DNA of 64,000 bases from Taibaiella chishuiensis (GCF_003014535.1 NZ_PYGD01000001.1:62001-126000); one strand, 5' to 3'; shown: positions 36,516-45,128, numbered from the stretch's first letter. Notes: generated from the letters alone by a model not told the origin. Numbers and translations: made by a program.

Positions 36516-37037
36516 ATGCCGACAATGCCGCCAACTGCAACCCGGCCACCCGATTACAGCGACAGCTACCGCGGCGCCTTCCGCCCCGCGGCTTACCCGG
36601 TTACACCGGCTGCCCTGGGCCGGGCCTTTTTCAATGCAGGACCGGCCTGGATCGGCTGGCTCTTTACCCTTCGCAACAGGATTGTAGCCTTATTCGGCTT
36701 AAAGACACCCGGCAGCAGCAAGCGGGCCGAACAGCTTAAAGCATTCCGGGGATTGCCCGGCGAAAGGATCGGCCTGTTCCGGGTATACGAAGCGGCAGAT
36801 AACCGGCTTGTAATCGGGGAAACGGACAAGCATCTCGATTTCAGGGTCATCCTGCAGGTCAATACCACACAGCCGGACCTCGATATCAAAACCCTCATCA
36901 TTACTACCGAAGTACATTTCCATAACCGTATGGGACGCTGGTATTTTGTGCCGGTAAAACCGCTGCACCGCATTATCGTACCCGTTATGCTCAAAGGCAT
37001 GTTGCGCAAGCCGGAGTTACTTACTGCAATTGTATAA
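36516..37037 (+). CDS. DUF2867-like protein
   Basis: A 173-residue soluble protein without a signal peptide. The N-terminal 25 residues are Pro/Thr/Tyr-rich. AFFNAGPAWIGWLFTLRNRIVALFGLKTPG followed by FRVYEAADNRLVIGETDKHLDF and a C-terminal HNRMGRWYFVPVKPLHRIIVP resemble DUF2867, a domain found alone or after an SDR domain in other bacteria. A second ATG three codons in (36525) is possible. Its end overlaps the end of the convergent VIT-family gene by 17 bases. It follows the exported pair by 15 bases. Function unknown. Confidence 0.68.
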   Translation: MPTMPPTATRPPDYSDSYRGAFRPAAYPVTPAALGRAFFNAGPAWIGWLFTLRNRIVALFGLKTPGSSKRAEQLKAFRGLPGERIGLFRVYEAADNRLVIGETDKHLDFRVILQVNTTQPDLDIKTLIITTEVHFHNRMGRWYFVPVKPLHRIIVPVMLKGMLRKPELLTAIV

Positions 37038-37683
37038 CTGCCCAGGTTATTGCTGCGGCAACAGTTATAATCGTCAGGCCACGGGCAGCGCCTACTATAG
37101 CCGTAGTGATCTTGGGACGGCCGGTAAGCCTGCCTTTGCACCAACCGGTAACCAGCAGGCAAAACAGCGCCCAGCATAAAGGCCCGGCCAGCGACAAAGA
37201 AAAAGTATGCACCAGCAAGAAAGGCGCCGAAACCAATACAGTACCCGTTAAAAAGCCGGTAGCGGTATGCAAGGCGCCCCGCCTGGCCCTTACGTCATCG
37301 GCCTGTTCCCAGCCCAGCTCATGCTCCTGTACTTCCCGCAGCCAGAGTTCCCGTTCCCGGGCCATTTCGGCCTTCATCGATTCCGTAAGCCCATCATCGA
37401 TACCGATCGCCTTCAGCAGCGACAATTCCCTTTCGGCTTCTTCCAGGCCCAATTGCGGGTGTTTATGATCGATCTCTTCCCGTTCGCCGGCATACCGGGC
37501 CCAACCGAAGGCACAGGCCCCGGCCAGGCCAACAGCCAGGCCAGCGACAACCGGCGCCAGTACACGCTCCTGCGCAAAAGGCAACGCAATCATACAAGCG
37601 GCCAACGGAAGGATCAGCCCGTCGGAAATACCGGTGATAAAATCGACAGGAAACAGGGAGGCGGTATATCGGGCAGTAGGCAT
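37021..37683 (-). CDS. VIT1/CCC1-family iron or manganese transporter-like membrane protein
   Basis: 220 residues from the ATG at 37683. Two N-terminal helices (FPVDFITGISDGLILPLAACM, and about 45-65) lead to a charged cytosolic insert, residues about 70-130, rich in Glu (EEAERELSLLKAIGIDDGL, then MAREREL, HELGWEQADD). Three further helices follow with TATGFLTGTVLVSAPFLL, typical of VIT/CCC1 proteins, which carry Fe2+ or Mn2+ and bind metal through the Glu-rich insert. The frame extends six codons to a TTG at 37701, but a promoter-like element overlaps that part. Its 3' end overlaps the convergent DUF2867-like gene. Ion specificity cannot be told. Confidence 0.85.
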   Translation of the reverse strand: MPTARYTASLFPVDFITGISDGLILPLAACMIALPFAQERVLAPVVAGLAVGLAGACAFGWARYAGEREEIDHKHPQLGLEEAERELSLLKAIGIDDGLTESMKAEMARERELWLREVQEHELGWEQADDVRARRGALHTATGFLTGTVLVSAPFLLVHTFSLSLAGPLCWALFCLLVTGWCKGRLTGRPKITTAIVGAARGLTIITVAAAITWAVIQLQ

Positions 37684-37687
37684 GTTA

Positions 37688-37695
37688 CAAATATA
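37688..37695 (-). promoter_or_regulatory. Putative -7 element four bases before the VIT-family ATG
   Basis: The minus strand reads TATATTTG, matching TAnnTTTG, with only four bases between it and the ATG at 37683. A transcript starting at the usual distance would have almost no leader. Confidence 0.5.
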
Positions 37696-37708
37696 AACCA
37701 ACCGGCGC

Positions 37709-37747
37709 CAAAAAGAGGCAGGGCCGCTCCGGTTTGGAGCAGCCCTG
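37709..37747 (-). terminator. Intrinsic terminator of the ornithine aminotransferase gene
   Basis: CAGGGC-GCTCC pairs with GGAGC-GCCCTG (one C-A mismatch, 5-base loop), followed by TTTTT on minus. It lies 30 bases after the stop at 37777. Confidence 0.75.
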
Positions 37748-37776
37748 GCTGTTAAATAATTTATACCGGGTAAATC

Positions 37777-39009
37777 TTAAAGACGCTCCAGGCTTGTTTT
37801 GATAATAGCGACGCATTCGTCGATCTGCTCACGGGTAATCACCAGCGGTGGCGCAAAACGGATCTTATCGCCATGGGTAGGCTTGGCAAGCAGGCCGTTG
37901 TCTTTGAGGTGCAGGCACAGGTCCCATGCAGCATCCGGGTTATCGTGTTTGATAACGATAGCGTTCAGCAGGCCCTTACCCCGTACCAGCGCAATATTGG
38001 GATGATGCAGTGCTTCCAGCTGTTCGCGGAAGTAAGCGCCCAGTTCGGCTGCATTTTCAGCCATACGCTCTTCTTTCAGCACTTCGAGCGCTACGATAGC
38101 CACTTTACAGGCCAGGGGATTACCACCATAGGTAGAACCATGTTCGCCCGGTTTGATGGTCAGCATGATCTCATCGTCGGCCAGCACTGCAGACACAGGC
38201 ATTACACCGCCGCTCAGCGCTTTGCCGAGGATCAGGATATCGGGACGTACATTTTCATGATCGCAGGCCAGCATTTTTCCCGTACGGGCCAGGCCGGTCT
38301 GGATTTCATCGCCGATAAACAGGACATTGGCGGCACGGCACATCTCGGCCGCAGTAGCCAGGTAACCCTCGTCGGGTACATATACGCCGGCTTCGCCCTG
38401 TATGGGCTCTACCAGGAAACCCGCTACATCCGGATCCTGCAGCGCTTTTTCCAATGCCTTTATATCGTTGTAGGGTATTACTTCATAACCCGGCATAAAA
38501 GGGCCGAAGTTATTGCGTGCTCCCGGGTCGGTACTGAACGAGATCACGTTAAGGGTACGGCCGTGGAAATTGCCTTCTACGGTAATGATCCTGGCTTTGT
38601 TTTCCGCCACGCCCTTTACCTGGTAAGCCCAGCGGCGTGCCAGTTTCAGCGCGGTCTCCACCGCTTCTACGCCGGTATTCATCGGCAGTACTTTGTCGTA
38701 ACCGAAATAACGGGTTATATATTCAGCGTATTCGCCCAGCAGGTCGCTGTGGAATGCGCGGGAGGTCAGGGTCAGTTTTTGCGCCTGTTCGATAAATGCC
38801 GCGATGATTTTCGGGTGGCAATGGCCCTGGTTGACCGCCGAGTAACCCGAGAGGAAATCATAGTAGCGTTTGCCTTCGACATCCCACATAAATACACCCT
38901 CGCCCCGGTTCAGGACTACGGGCAGGGGATGATAATTATGGGCACCATATTGTTCTTCCCGGTCTATAAAAGACTGGCTAACGGGAGCAGTAGGAGTAGT
39001 TTCTTGCAT
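37777..39009 (-). CDS. rocD: Ornithine--oxo-acid aminotransferase
   Basis: 410 residues from the ATG at 39009, giving [20 protein letters not shown]; the upstream 19 codons look non-coding. It is a fold-type I PLP enzyme of class [23 protein letters not shown] and [17 protein letters not shown] are typical of ornithine aminotransferase. [19 protein letters not shown] follows, then [18 protein letters not shown] with the Asp that contacts the PLP nitrogen, and [15 protein letters not shown] with the Schiff-base Lys. It converts L-ornithine and 2-oxoglutarate to glutamate semialdehyde and glutamate. It is monocistronic, divergent from ndk. Confidence 0.93.
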   Translation of the reverse strand: MQETTPTAPVSQSFIDREEQYGAHNYHPLPVVLNRGEGVFMWDVEGKRYYDFLSGYSAVNQGHCHPKIIAAFIEQAQKLTLTSRAFHSDLLGEYAEYITRYFGYDKVLPMNTGVEAVETALKLARRWAYQVKGVAENKARIITVEGNFHGRTLNVISFSTDPGARNNFGPFMPGYEVIPYNDIKALEKALQDPDVAGFLVEPIQGEAGVYVPDEGYLATAAEMCRAANVLFIGDEIQTGLARTGKMLACDHENVRPDILILGKALSGGVMPVSAVLADDEIMLTIKPGEHGSTYGGNPLACKVAIVALEVLKEERMAENAAELGAYFREQLEALHHPNIALVRGKGLLNAIVIKHDNPDAAWDLCLHLKDNGLLAKPTHGDKIRFAPPLVITREQIDECVAIIKTSLERL

Positions 39010-39014
39010 AGGTA

Positions 39015-39022
39015 CAAAGGTA
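39015..39022 (-). promoter_or_regulatory. Putative -7 element five bases before the rocD ATG
   Basis: The minus strand reads TACCTTTG (TAnnTTTG). Only five bases separate it from the ATG at 39009, so the mRNA would be leaderless or nearly so. Confidence 0.5.
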
Positions 39023-39248
39023 CGTTTTTTTGTCAGATTGCCCGTATACCGCGCCACCAGGGCCATAAAGATATGCCCCTGCCGGCCGGGGTAATGAGCA
39101 TTTGCGGTATAGGGCTTACAGGTTATTTTATCATGAAGCAGGCGGGCATCGCGACCGGGAAAAGCAGGCCGCGAAAAAGCCGGGAACAGGGCCAGGCCGG
39201 GCGAAAGCGGAAAAATGTTTTGAAAAAGCTAAAAAAACAAATAATCCT

Positions 39249-39256
39249 TACCTTTG
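39249..39256 (+). promoter_or_regulatory. Putative -7 element of ndk
   Basis: TACCTTTG followed by C matches TAnnTTTG, 25 bases before the ndk ATG. A TTTG 26 bases upstream could be the -33 element but the spacing is longer than usual. Confidence 0.55.
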
Positions 39257-39281
39257 CGGCGCAATTCAAAACCTAAAGAAA

Positions 39282-39698
39282 ATGTCGAACAGAACATTCA
39301 CAATGATCAAGCCTGATGCCGTATCTTCTAACTACATCGGCGGTATCCTTGATAAAATCAATGCTGGTGGTTTTAAAATCATCGCCATGAAATACACACA
39401 GCTGAGCAAAGAGCAGGCTGGCAAATTCTACGAAGTACACAGCGCACGTCCGTTCTACGGCGAACTGGTTGACTTCATGAGCAGCGGTCCGATCGTTGCA
39501 GCGATCCTGGAAAAAGATAATGCTGTAGCCGATTTCCGTACCCTGATCGGTGCAACTAACCCTGCTGAAGCTGCAGAAGGCACTATCCGTAAGCAATACG
39601 CCAAATCTATCGGCGAAAATGCAGTACACGGTTCAGACAGCGACGAGAATGCAAAGATCGAAGGCGACTTCTTCTTCAGCATGACTGAGCGTTTCTAA
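39282..39698 (+). CDS. ndk: Nucleoside diphosphate kinase
   Basis: 138 residues from the ATG at 39282; the frame runs 60 codons upstream without protein-like sequence. [20 protein letters not shown] is the NDK start, [13 protein letters not shown] is the substrate-loop signature, and [16 protein letters not shown] holds the phosphoacceptor His (about 116). It moves phosphate among NTPs and NDPs in the cytoplasm and balances dNTP pools, which links it to nrdJ and dcd in this window. The codon choice is notably uniform (CTG, GAA, AAA), as expected for a highly expressed gene. Confidence 0.97.
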   Translation: MSNRTFTMIKPDAVSSNYIGGILDKINAGGFKIIAMKYTQLSKEQAGKFYEVHSARPFYGELVDFMSSGPIVAAILEKDNAVADFRTLIGATNPAEAAEGTIRKQYAKSIGENAVHGSDSDENAKIEGDFFFSMTERF

Positions 39699-39724
39699 TC
39701 TTTATAGCAAACAAAATATACCAC

Positions 39725-39755
39725 AAAGCGCCCCGGTAATCCCGGGGCGCTTTTT
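39725..39755 (+). terminator. Intrinsic terminator of ndk
   Basis: A perfect 12-bp inverted repeat (AAAGCGCCCCGG with CCGGGGCGCTTT, 5-base loop) is followed by TT. Convergent with the VWA gene. Confidence 0.9.
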
Positions 39756-39780
39756 ATGGGGTTCATCGGTAATTGGGGTA

Positions 39781-40950
39781 TCAGGGCGCAGTGTTATATC
39801 CTTTTTGCTGTGCCAGCGCCAGGATAGATGTATTGATAGCCTGGCCCAGATCGTCATTGGTGCCGGTCTTTTTTGTTTCGCTATCGATATAGGCCTGGCG
39901 CTGTTTAGCCAGTTCAGCCATCTCTTTCTGGATACCTTCCCGTTCCCGGGTCTTTTCCGCCACAACGGTCTCAAGCTCCGCCGCCGTTTTGCCCCGCAGC
40001 TCAGCAGGCAACTCTTCCTGGCGAATGGTCTTCAGGGCGGCTTTGTCTTCTTTTACCCGGTCTACCAGGTCCCAGCTTTCATTCTTATACACGCCTTTCG
40101 ATTTACTCACGGCACGTTCGGTATAATTTGCCGCAGACAAGGATTTTGCGTTGTTGTCCTGTTGCTGCTGGTTGTATTTTTTTGAAGCGCCCATTTTACC
40201 ATAACCGATATAGGTCTTGTTGATGCGTTCGTTGCAGGCTTCGATCCGGGCATCGTAAGGCGTTTCGATAAAACGTACCCTGCGGTCGGAATCTATATTA
40301 AAGAACTTGCCCCCGCCACGTTCTGCGCCATCTTTCCATAATTCCGAAATACCGTCCTTACGGCTGCCACAGTAAATGGTATGCACATAAACACCCTGGC
40401 GCACGGCGTCGGGCAGCACTTCTTTGTAAGACACACGGCCCTGGTCGAAAGGTTCGTTGCCCGCAATATAGACCAGTTTCATATCGTCGCTTTTCCCACC
40501 CCAGTCCAGCCGGTCCAGGGCCTCTTTGATCACCGCTCCGCAAAACTCTTCGCCGCCATTGGTACGCAATGCAAAAAGCTGTTCCGATACCAGGTCGAGA
40601 TCGGTTGTGAACGGCGTTACCTGGCGGATGTATCCCGACTGGTCCGACAGCCGGCTGTTGCCATATTCGTACAGGGCGATTTCGATACGCGGGGTTTTCC
40701 CTTTATAACGCAGCGTGGTCAGTGTATTGATGATATTCCACAAGCGGGACTTGGCCTGATCGATAAGACCATCCATACTGTTGGAGGTATCGAGCAACAG
40801 CGCTACCTGCACCCGGGTATTATCGGTTTCGTTATGGGCCTGCGAGCTGGCGACCGCGGCATCGGCAGGAGCAGTATGACCCGTACCGCATTTAGCAAAC
40901 AGGAAGCCGGAAGAGAGGAGCAGGGCGCCGGCCAGGATGGAAGTTTTCAT
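39781..40950 (-). CDS. Exported von Willebrand factor A domain protein with C-terminal coiled coil
   Basis: 389 residues from the ATG at 40950. A hydrophobic signal (MKTSILAGALLLSSGFLFAK) precedes a Cys, but the -1 residue is Lys, so a lipobox is not convincing. Residues about 45-230 are a VWA domain with the MIDAS motif in VALLLDTSNSMDGLIDQAKS, then a Thr and an Asp further on (YIAGNEPFDQG). Residues about 270-375 are highly charged and probably coiled coil (ELETVVAEKTREREGIQKEM). VWA proteins of this kind bind partners through a metal ion. No typical partner genes (MoxR, TPR BatB/D) are next to it. Role unknown. Confidence 0.8.
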   Translation of the reverse strand: MKTSILAGALLLSSGFLFAKCGTGHTAPADAAVASSQAHNETDNTRVQVALLLDTSNSMDGLIDQAKSRLWNIINTLTTLRYKGKTPRIEIALYEYGNSRLSDQSGYIRQVTPFTTDLDLVSEQLFALRTNGGEEFCGAVIKEALDRLDWGGKSDDMKLVYIAGNEPFDQGRVSYKEVLPDAVRQGVYVHTIYCGSRKDGISELWKDGAERGGGKFFNIDSDRRVRFIETPYDARIEACNERINKTYIGYGKMGASKKYNQQQQDNNAKSLSAANYTERAVSKSKGVYKNESWDLVDRVKEDKAALKTIRQEELPAELRGKTAAELETVVAEKTREREGIQKEMAELAKQRQAYIDSETKKTGTNDDLGQAINTSILALAQQKGYNTAP

Positions 40951-40974
40951 AAGCAATGTTTTAAGATTTCCCTA

Positions 40975-40982
40975 CAAATGTA
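40975..40982 (-). promoter_or_regulatory. Putative -7 element of the VWA gene
   Basis: The minus strand reads TACATTTG (TAnnTTTG), 24 bases before the ATG at 40950. Confidence 0.45.
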
Positions 40983-41009
40983 TCCGGGCCAGGCAGGCCG
41001 GGAAGGGCT

Positions 41010-41041
41010 ACTTGGTGAAAGCCCGGTATGACTTGGTGAAA
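41010..41041 (+). promoter_or_regulatory. Direct repeat ACTTGGTGAAA with 21-base period upstream of the kinase/LytTR operon
   Basis: ACTTGGTGAAA occurs at 41010-41020 and again at 41031-41041. The next bases (GCCCG and CCCG) also agree. Two direct repeats two helical turns apart are the layout of LytTR-domain binding sites. It lies 52-83 bases before the kinase ATG, in the shared gap with the divergent VWA gene. Confidence 0.5.
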
Positions 41042-41092
41042 CCCGTTGCTGCCTTTTCAAAAACCGCTACTTTTACTTTGGAAAATAAACCT

Positions 41093-42922
41093 ATGAAACA
41101 AGCCTTAAACCGGATCCTGGTACTGCTGCTGCTCTGCACGGGTGGTAGCGCCCTGGCGCAGGACTCGGTAATTTATAATATGCCTGAGTACAGCAAAAAA
41201 GGCGGCTACTCGAAAGCAAAGCAGAAGGCCGATAAGCTGAAAGCCTCGCTGGCTACGGATGACGAGTCGCAAACGGCCTGGGGCTACGAAAGCCTTTCGG
41301 CAGCGCTGGCAGAAAAAGGCGACTATAACAAGGCAGAAGGCTACCTGCAAAAAGCCCTGGATATTTATACCCGGCAGCGGGATGCCCAGTCGCAGGCAAG
41401 AACACGCCGCAGCCTGGGCAAACTGCAGGAGTCGCAAAACAAGATCGTGCAGGCTATAGAAAGCTACCACACCGCCTCGGAAGTAAGCCCCGACAAGACC
41501 TTTATCCAGGCCAATGCCAACGATGCCAACCGGCTGCGCGCCAACGAGAACCTGCAAAGCAGGATGGACTACAGCCAGCAAAACGCCCGGTTATTTGAAA
41601 AAAGCGGGCAGCAGGAAGAGGCAGCGCAGGCTTATCGACAGCTGGCCGAAACCCAGCTCGAACAACGCAAAGCCGGGGAAGCAGTGGCCAGTTATAAAAA
41701 AGCCATCTCGGCTACCGGTCAGCAGGAAGCGGTAGCCGACCTTACCAACCAGATGGCTAAAGCCTATGCGGCCAACAATGAACCCGGAACCGCCATCGGC
41801 ATCAGCAGGGCCGCACTGGACCAGGCCCGTACACAAAAGGATACCGCCCGGCTGATCGTGCAACTGCAGCAGCTTGCAGCACTATATACAAACGACGGAC
41901 AACCGGCACAGGCAGCCCCCCTGCTGGAGGAGGCCTATACCCTGGCCCTGCGCAGCGGCAATACCCTGGGCGCCAAAGCCGCGCTGGTGCTGCTGGCACA
42001 ATACTATAAGGCACAAAATGCACCGCAGAAAAGCCTGGACCTGTACGAACAGTTTACCCGCAACCTGGACACATTGATCCGTAACGACAGCTCGCTGGTG
42101 GACGCACGTATGTTCGACCTGACGGAAAGCCGGATCAAAGAGCTCGAAAAGGAGCGCGATCTGCAAAAAGAACTGATCCAACGCAAGAATGTGTTTAACT
42201 ACGTCATGGCCGGATCGTCGCTGCTGATGCTGGTACTGCTGTTCTTTATCGCAAGGTCGCGGTACGTGGTCAAAATCAAGAATAAAAAGATAGCGCTGCA
42301 ATCGCTGCGCCGCGAAATGAACCCGCACTTTATCTTTAACAGCCTCAACAGCGTGAACCAATATATCGCGGAGAACAACGAGCTGGAGGCCAACAAATAC
42401 CTGACTTCCTACTCGGGGCTGATGCGCAATATCATGGAGCATTCGAACAAGGACTTTGTTACGCTCAGCACCGAACTGGAACAATTGAAAAAATACCTGG
42501 AGCTGGAACACCTCCGCTTCAGCAGCCAGTTCGACTTCGGGATCGAGGTAGACGAACAACTGGACACCGATGCGGTAATGGTACCCAATATGCTGATCCA
42601 GCCCCACCTGGAGAATGCCATCTGGCACGGCTTACGCTACCGGGAAGGAAAAGGGCAACTATGGCTTTCGTTCAGGATACAGGAACGGTTATTATTGGTA
42701 ACGGTAAGGGATAACGGCATCGGCATCAGCAGGAGCCGTGCCTTGAAAACCGTAAACCAAAAGGCCCATGAATCGAGGGGCATAACCAATACCACCGAGC
42801 GTATCGGGCTATTGAACGACCTCTATAAAAGCCATATCAGTATGCAGCTGGAAGAGCTGCAGGAACCGGGACAAAGCGGCACCCGGGTAACGATCCGCTT
42901 ACCCTTAATCCATAAAAGCTAA
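41093..42922 (+). CDS. TPR-containing LytS-type sensor histidine kinase
   Basis: 609 residues from the ATG at 41093, which starts a signal peptide (MKQALNRILVLLLLCTGGSA). Residues about 60-360 are tetratricopeptide-like repeats, predicted periplasmic (SLSAALAEKGDYNKAEGYLQ, and others). One membrane helix is at about 366-387. The cytoplasmic part is a His_kinase domain of the LytS/YehU type: REMNPHFIFNSLNSV with His412 as phosphoacceptor, then an ATPase domain with MLIQPHLENAIWHGL and VRDNGIGIS. It overlaps the response regulator by one base (TAATG), so they are translated together. The signal sensed is unknown; the TPR domain suggests a protein or peptide. Confidence 0.92.
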   Translation: MKQALNRILVLLLLCTGGSALAQDSVIYNMPEYSKKGGYSKAKQKADKLKASLATDDESQTAWGYESLSAALAEKGDYNKAEGYLQKALDIYTRQRDAQSQARTRRSLGKLQESQNKIVQAIESYHTASEVSPDKTFIQANANDANRLRANENLQSRMDYSQQNARLFEKSGQQEEAAQAYRQLAETQLEQRKAGEAVASYKKAISATGQQEAVADLTNQMAKAYAANNEPGTAIGISRAALDQARTQKDTARLIVQLQQLAALYTNDGQPAQAAPLLEEAYTLALRSGNTLGAKAALVLLAQYYKAQNAPQKSLDLYEQFTRNLDTLIRNDSSLVDARMFDLTESRIKELEKERDLQKELIQRKNVFNYVMAGSSLLMLVLLFFIARSRYVVKIKNKKIALQSLRREMNPHFIFNSLNSVNQYIAENNELEANKYLTSYSGLMRNIMEHSNKDFVTLSTELEQLKKYLELEHLRFSSQFDFGIEVDEQLDTDAVMVPNMLIQPHLENAIWHGLRYREGKGQLWLSFRIQERLLLVTVRDNGIGISRSRALKTVNQKAHESRGITNTTERIGLLNDLYKSHISMQLEELQEPGQSGTRVTIRLPLIHKS

Positions 42923-43674
42923 TGCAGGTACAGTCTATAACAGCCGTGATCGTCGAGGACGAAACAGCGGCAATCACGGCGCTTCATAATTACCTGCTCA
43001 AGTTTTGCCCGCAGGTAGTGGTAAAAGGTACTGCGCAAAATTGCAGGGAGGCGGTGCAGGTATTGCACGAGGTACAACCACAGCTGGTGTTCCTGGATGT
43101 GGAAATGCCTTTCGGCAATGCCTTCGATGTATTGGACCAGTGCCGCGACCTGCGGTTCGAAACCATATTCGTAACGGCGTTTTCCGAATACTCGCTCAAA
43201 GCCCTGAACCAAAGCGCCGCCTATTACCTGCTTAAACCCCTGAGCATCGAAGAGCTGATCCTTGCGGTGAACAAGGTACAACAACAGTTACAGCAACAAC
43301 AACAGATCAACAGGAACCAGATCATCCTGGATAATGCAAAAGAAGGCCGGCCTGAAAAGCAGCATGTGATCCTGCCTACCCTCGACGGTTTCGATGTAGT
43401 AAAAATGGGCGATATCGTACGGCTTAAAGGCAATGGCAACTTTACCGATGTATACCTGCAGGATGGCGCCCGGAAAATGGTATGCCGTTTCCTGAAACAT
43501 TTTACGGAGATCCTGCCCCACCCTTTTGTACGGGTCCACAAGTCGCATATCGTCAATACGCACTTCGTAAAGTCGTACCACAAGGGCGCCGGCGGTTACG
43601 TGGTGCTCAACGATGGTACCGAAGTAGAAGTAAGCCCGGCTTATAAAGAGCAATTGCTTCTGGCATTTCAATAA
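42922..43674 (+). CDS. LytTR-family response regulator paired with the upstream kinase
   Basis: A 250-residue protein. Residues 1-120 are a receiver: IVEDE, Asp59 in LVFLDVEMP, TAFSEYSLKA and YLLKPLS. A Gln-rich linker (QQQLQQQQQINRNQ) joins a LytTR domain at about 145-248 (GDIVRLKGNGNFTDVYLQDG, VRVHKSHIVNTHFVKSYH). Start codon overlaps the kinase stop (TAATG), showing translational coupling. By family rule it binds direct repeats two turns apart; the ACTTGGTGAAA pair at 41010 is the obvious candidate for autoregulation. A strong terminator follows at once. Confidence 0.93.
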   Translation: MQVQSITAVIVEDETAAITALHNYLLKFCPQVVVKGTAQNCREAVQVLHEVQPQLVFLDVEMPFGNAFDVLDQCRDLRFETIFVTAFSEYSLKALNQSAAYYLLKPLSIEELILAVNKVQQQLQQQQQINRNQIILDNAKEGRPEKQHVILPTLDGFDVVKMGDIVRLKGNGNFTDVYLQDGARKMVCRFLKHFTEILPHPFVRVHKSHIVNTHFVKSYHKGAGGYVVLNDGTEVEVSPAYKEQLLLAFQ

Positions 43675-43677
43675 AAC

Positions 43678-43706
43678 AACATCGCCCGGCAATGCCGGGC
43701 GATGTT
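43678..43706 (+). terminator. Intrinsic terminator of the kinase/LytTR operon
   Basis: A perfect 13-bp inverted repeat (AACATCGCCCGGC with GCCGGGCGATGTT, 3-base loop) is followed by TATATTTTT. Confidence 0.9.
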
Positions 43707-43731
43707 TATATTTTTCACACACAGGTACTCG

Positions 43732-44151
43732 CTAAGCACTTTGTGCAATCAGCGAGTTAACCAGCTCGGCCGTTTTTTCGGACGATAGTATCTCTTCGAG
43801 GCAATTATTAAAATCGGCGAAGTTATCGGCCTTGCACCATCCCTGCTTACCCCAGTAATCGGAACGGAAAACTACGGGAAACTCGGCCAGCAGGTTTTGC
43901 TTCACACAAAACAGGGCAAAGTGCTGGTAGCCCAGCGCCGGCGATATAATATTAAAGCAATGTTGGTAATGCGGTTGATTCTGGAAGCCATCGCCCCCTT
44001 CAACGATTAATGTCGTATTGATATCGGCTTCAACAATATTCCGGGTTATCGAGGCCAGTTCTTTGGCCTGCCGCTTCAATGCCGCCCTCAGCATCGAATC
44101 GTTGTTGGGATTAATACCAGACGACCAAAAAGATTTTGTTGTTCCTTCCAT
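43732..44151 (-). CDS. Small protein of unknown function coupled to an endonuclease-fold gene
   Basis: 139 residues with no signal peptide or membrane helix. I do not recognise the family. It begins MEGTTKSFWSSGINPNN, has a Lys/Arg-rich helix (LRAALKRQAKELASITRN), then a His/Asn/Gln stretch (GFQNQPHYQHCFNIISPA) and a Trp-rich piece (FRSDYWGKQGWCKADNF). The C-terminal helix is acidic. It starts only 3 bases after the stop of the gene upstream, so the two are one operon and probably a functional pair. It could be a cofactor, inhibitor or immunity-type partner of the nuclease-like protein; the sequence alone does not decide. Confidence 0.7.
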   Translation of the reverse strand: MEGTTKSFWSSGINPNNDSMLRAALKRQAKELASITRNIVEADINTTLIVEGGDGFQNQPHYQHCFNIISPALGYQHFALFCVKQNLLAEFPVVFRSDYWGKQGWCKADNFADFNNCLEEILSSEKTAELVNSLIAQSA

Positions 44152-44154
44152 GGC

Positions 44155-45006
44155 TTACTTTGTTAGATCAAGCGTAAAAAAAACAGGTAAGTGATCAAAG
44201 ACCTGCGCCTTACTTCTTGATTTCCGGGTCGCATCTATAAGCATACGGCCTTTCGCGTCTTTATCGAAGATACGTAGATCATCACTTACAAAGTTAGGAA
44301 TTAAATCCGGCCTGATCAAAACCTGGTCCAGCATATTCCACCGGTAGTCGTTATTGAAATCGTTGGCATAATAGTAGTAAGTGCCCGGGCGGAACCGGGA
44401 AAGATCGCCCAGAAAGCTCCACATAGGATTATAAAAATATTTATACCCGACACTGCCGCCGGTACCCAGGCCGGAAACACTGCGCCTGTAATTGCCCGCT
44501 ATTTGCCGGCACATAGCGGCGTTAAAAGCATCGGGCTGCACCATGCCCTCTTCAAAAGGATTCATATTAAAGTCGCCGACGAGAATGGTATTGGAATGCC
44601 CCGACTGCTGTTCTACCGCCTCTATTTCTTTGCGTACATGCCGCACTACAAAGGCATGATGTGCCGCACTGCCGGCGGTGAGCTTACTGGGGAGGTGTAC
44701 GGCGCCAAACAACATTTTTTTACGCAACAGGTTGAATTCCACCAGGGCAACGAAGGCACTGCCGGTATCTTTCCATTCGAAGGAAGCGCTGTTGAAAGAG
44801 GTATAGATACTGATACCCCGTACATTCGACTTACAGAAGAAATACCGGTTACCGGATTCATTTAGTCTCAGTAGCAGCTCGTTTACAGGGATCGTATTTT
44901 CGATCAGCACCAGCACATCGGTATGGTGCTGCAAAGCCAACGCAACCACTTCCTCCGCCACATCTTTCTTGCCAATATTCCAGAAAAGCACATTTAAACT
45001 ATCCAT
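44155..45006 (-). CDS. Endonuclease/exonuclease/phosphatase-family protein
   Basis: A 283-residue protein of the EEP fold. LNVLFWNIGKKD gives the first motif with Asn, VLVLIENT the metal-binding Glu, LFGAVHLPSK the middle strand with His, ILVGDFNMNPFEEGM the DxN motif, and VFDHLPVFFTL the C-terminal DH motif. All catalytic positions seem present, so it should be an active Mg2+-dependent phosphodiesterase; the substrate (DNA, RNA, lipid or phosphoester) is unknown. It has no signal peptide, so it is cytoplasmic. It is tightly linked to the small gene 44151-43732. It lies between a terminator and a two-component operon, an insertion-like position. Confidence 0.82.
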   Translation of the reverse strand: MDSLNVLFWNIGKKDVAEEVVALALQHHTDVLVLIENTIPVNELLLRLNESGNRYFFCKSNVRGISIYTSFNSASFEWKDTGSAFVALVEFNLLRKKMLFGAVHLPSKLTAGSAAHHAFVVRHVRKEIEAVEQQSGHSNTILVGDFNMNPFEEGMVQPDAFNAAMCRQIAGNYRRSVSGLGTGGSVGYKYFYNPMWSFLGDLSRFRPGTYYYYANDFNNDYRWNMLDQVLIRPDLIPNFVSDDLRIFDKDAKGRMLIDATRKSRSKAQVFDHLPVFFTLDLTK

Positions 45007-45090
45007 ATTTTGCCGCTCTTTGCGTCACAGCCGTTGCCCTATGATCATTAAATAATATAGCCCGCAAACATAATTAAAAAATTTTACCAT

Positions 45091-45128
45091 AAAACAAAAA
45101 AGGACAACAGGCTACGCCTGCTGTCCTT
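45091..45128 (-). terminator. Intrinsic terminator of the S9 peptidase gene
   Basis: AGGACA-CAGGC pairs with GCCTG-TGTCCT (one bulge, 3-base loop), followed on minus by a run of T. It lies 30 bases after the stop at 45158. Confidence 0.85.

Noticed and set aside
37873-39276. Long plus-strand open frame opposite the ornithine aminotransferase gene
   Set aside because: The minus strand encodes a clear PLP enzyme; the plus frame has no domain features and runs through the promoters of rocD and ndk.
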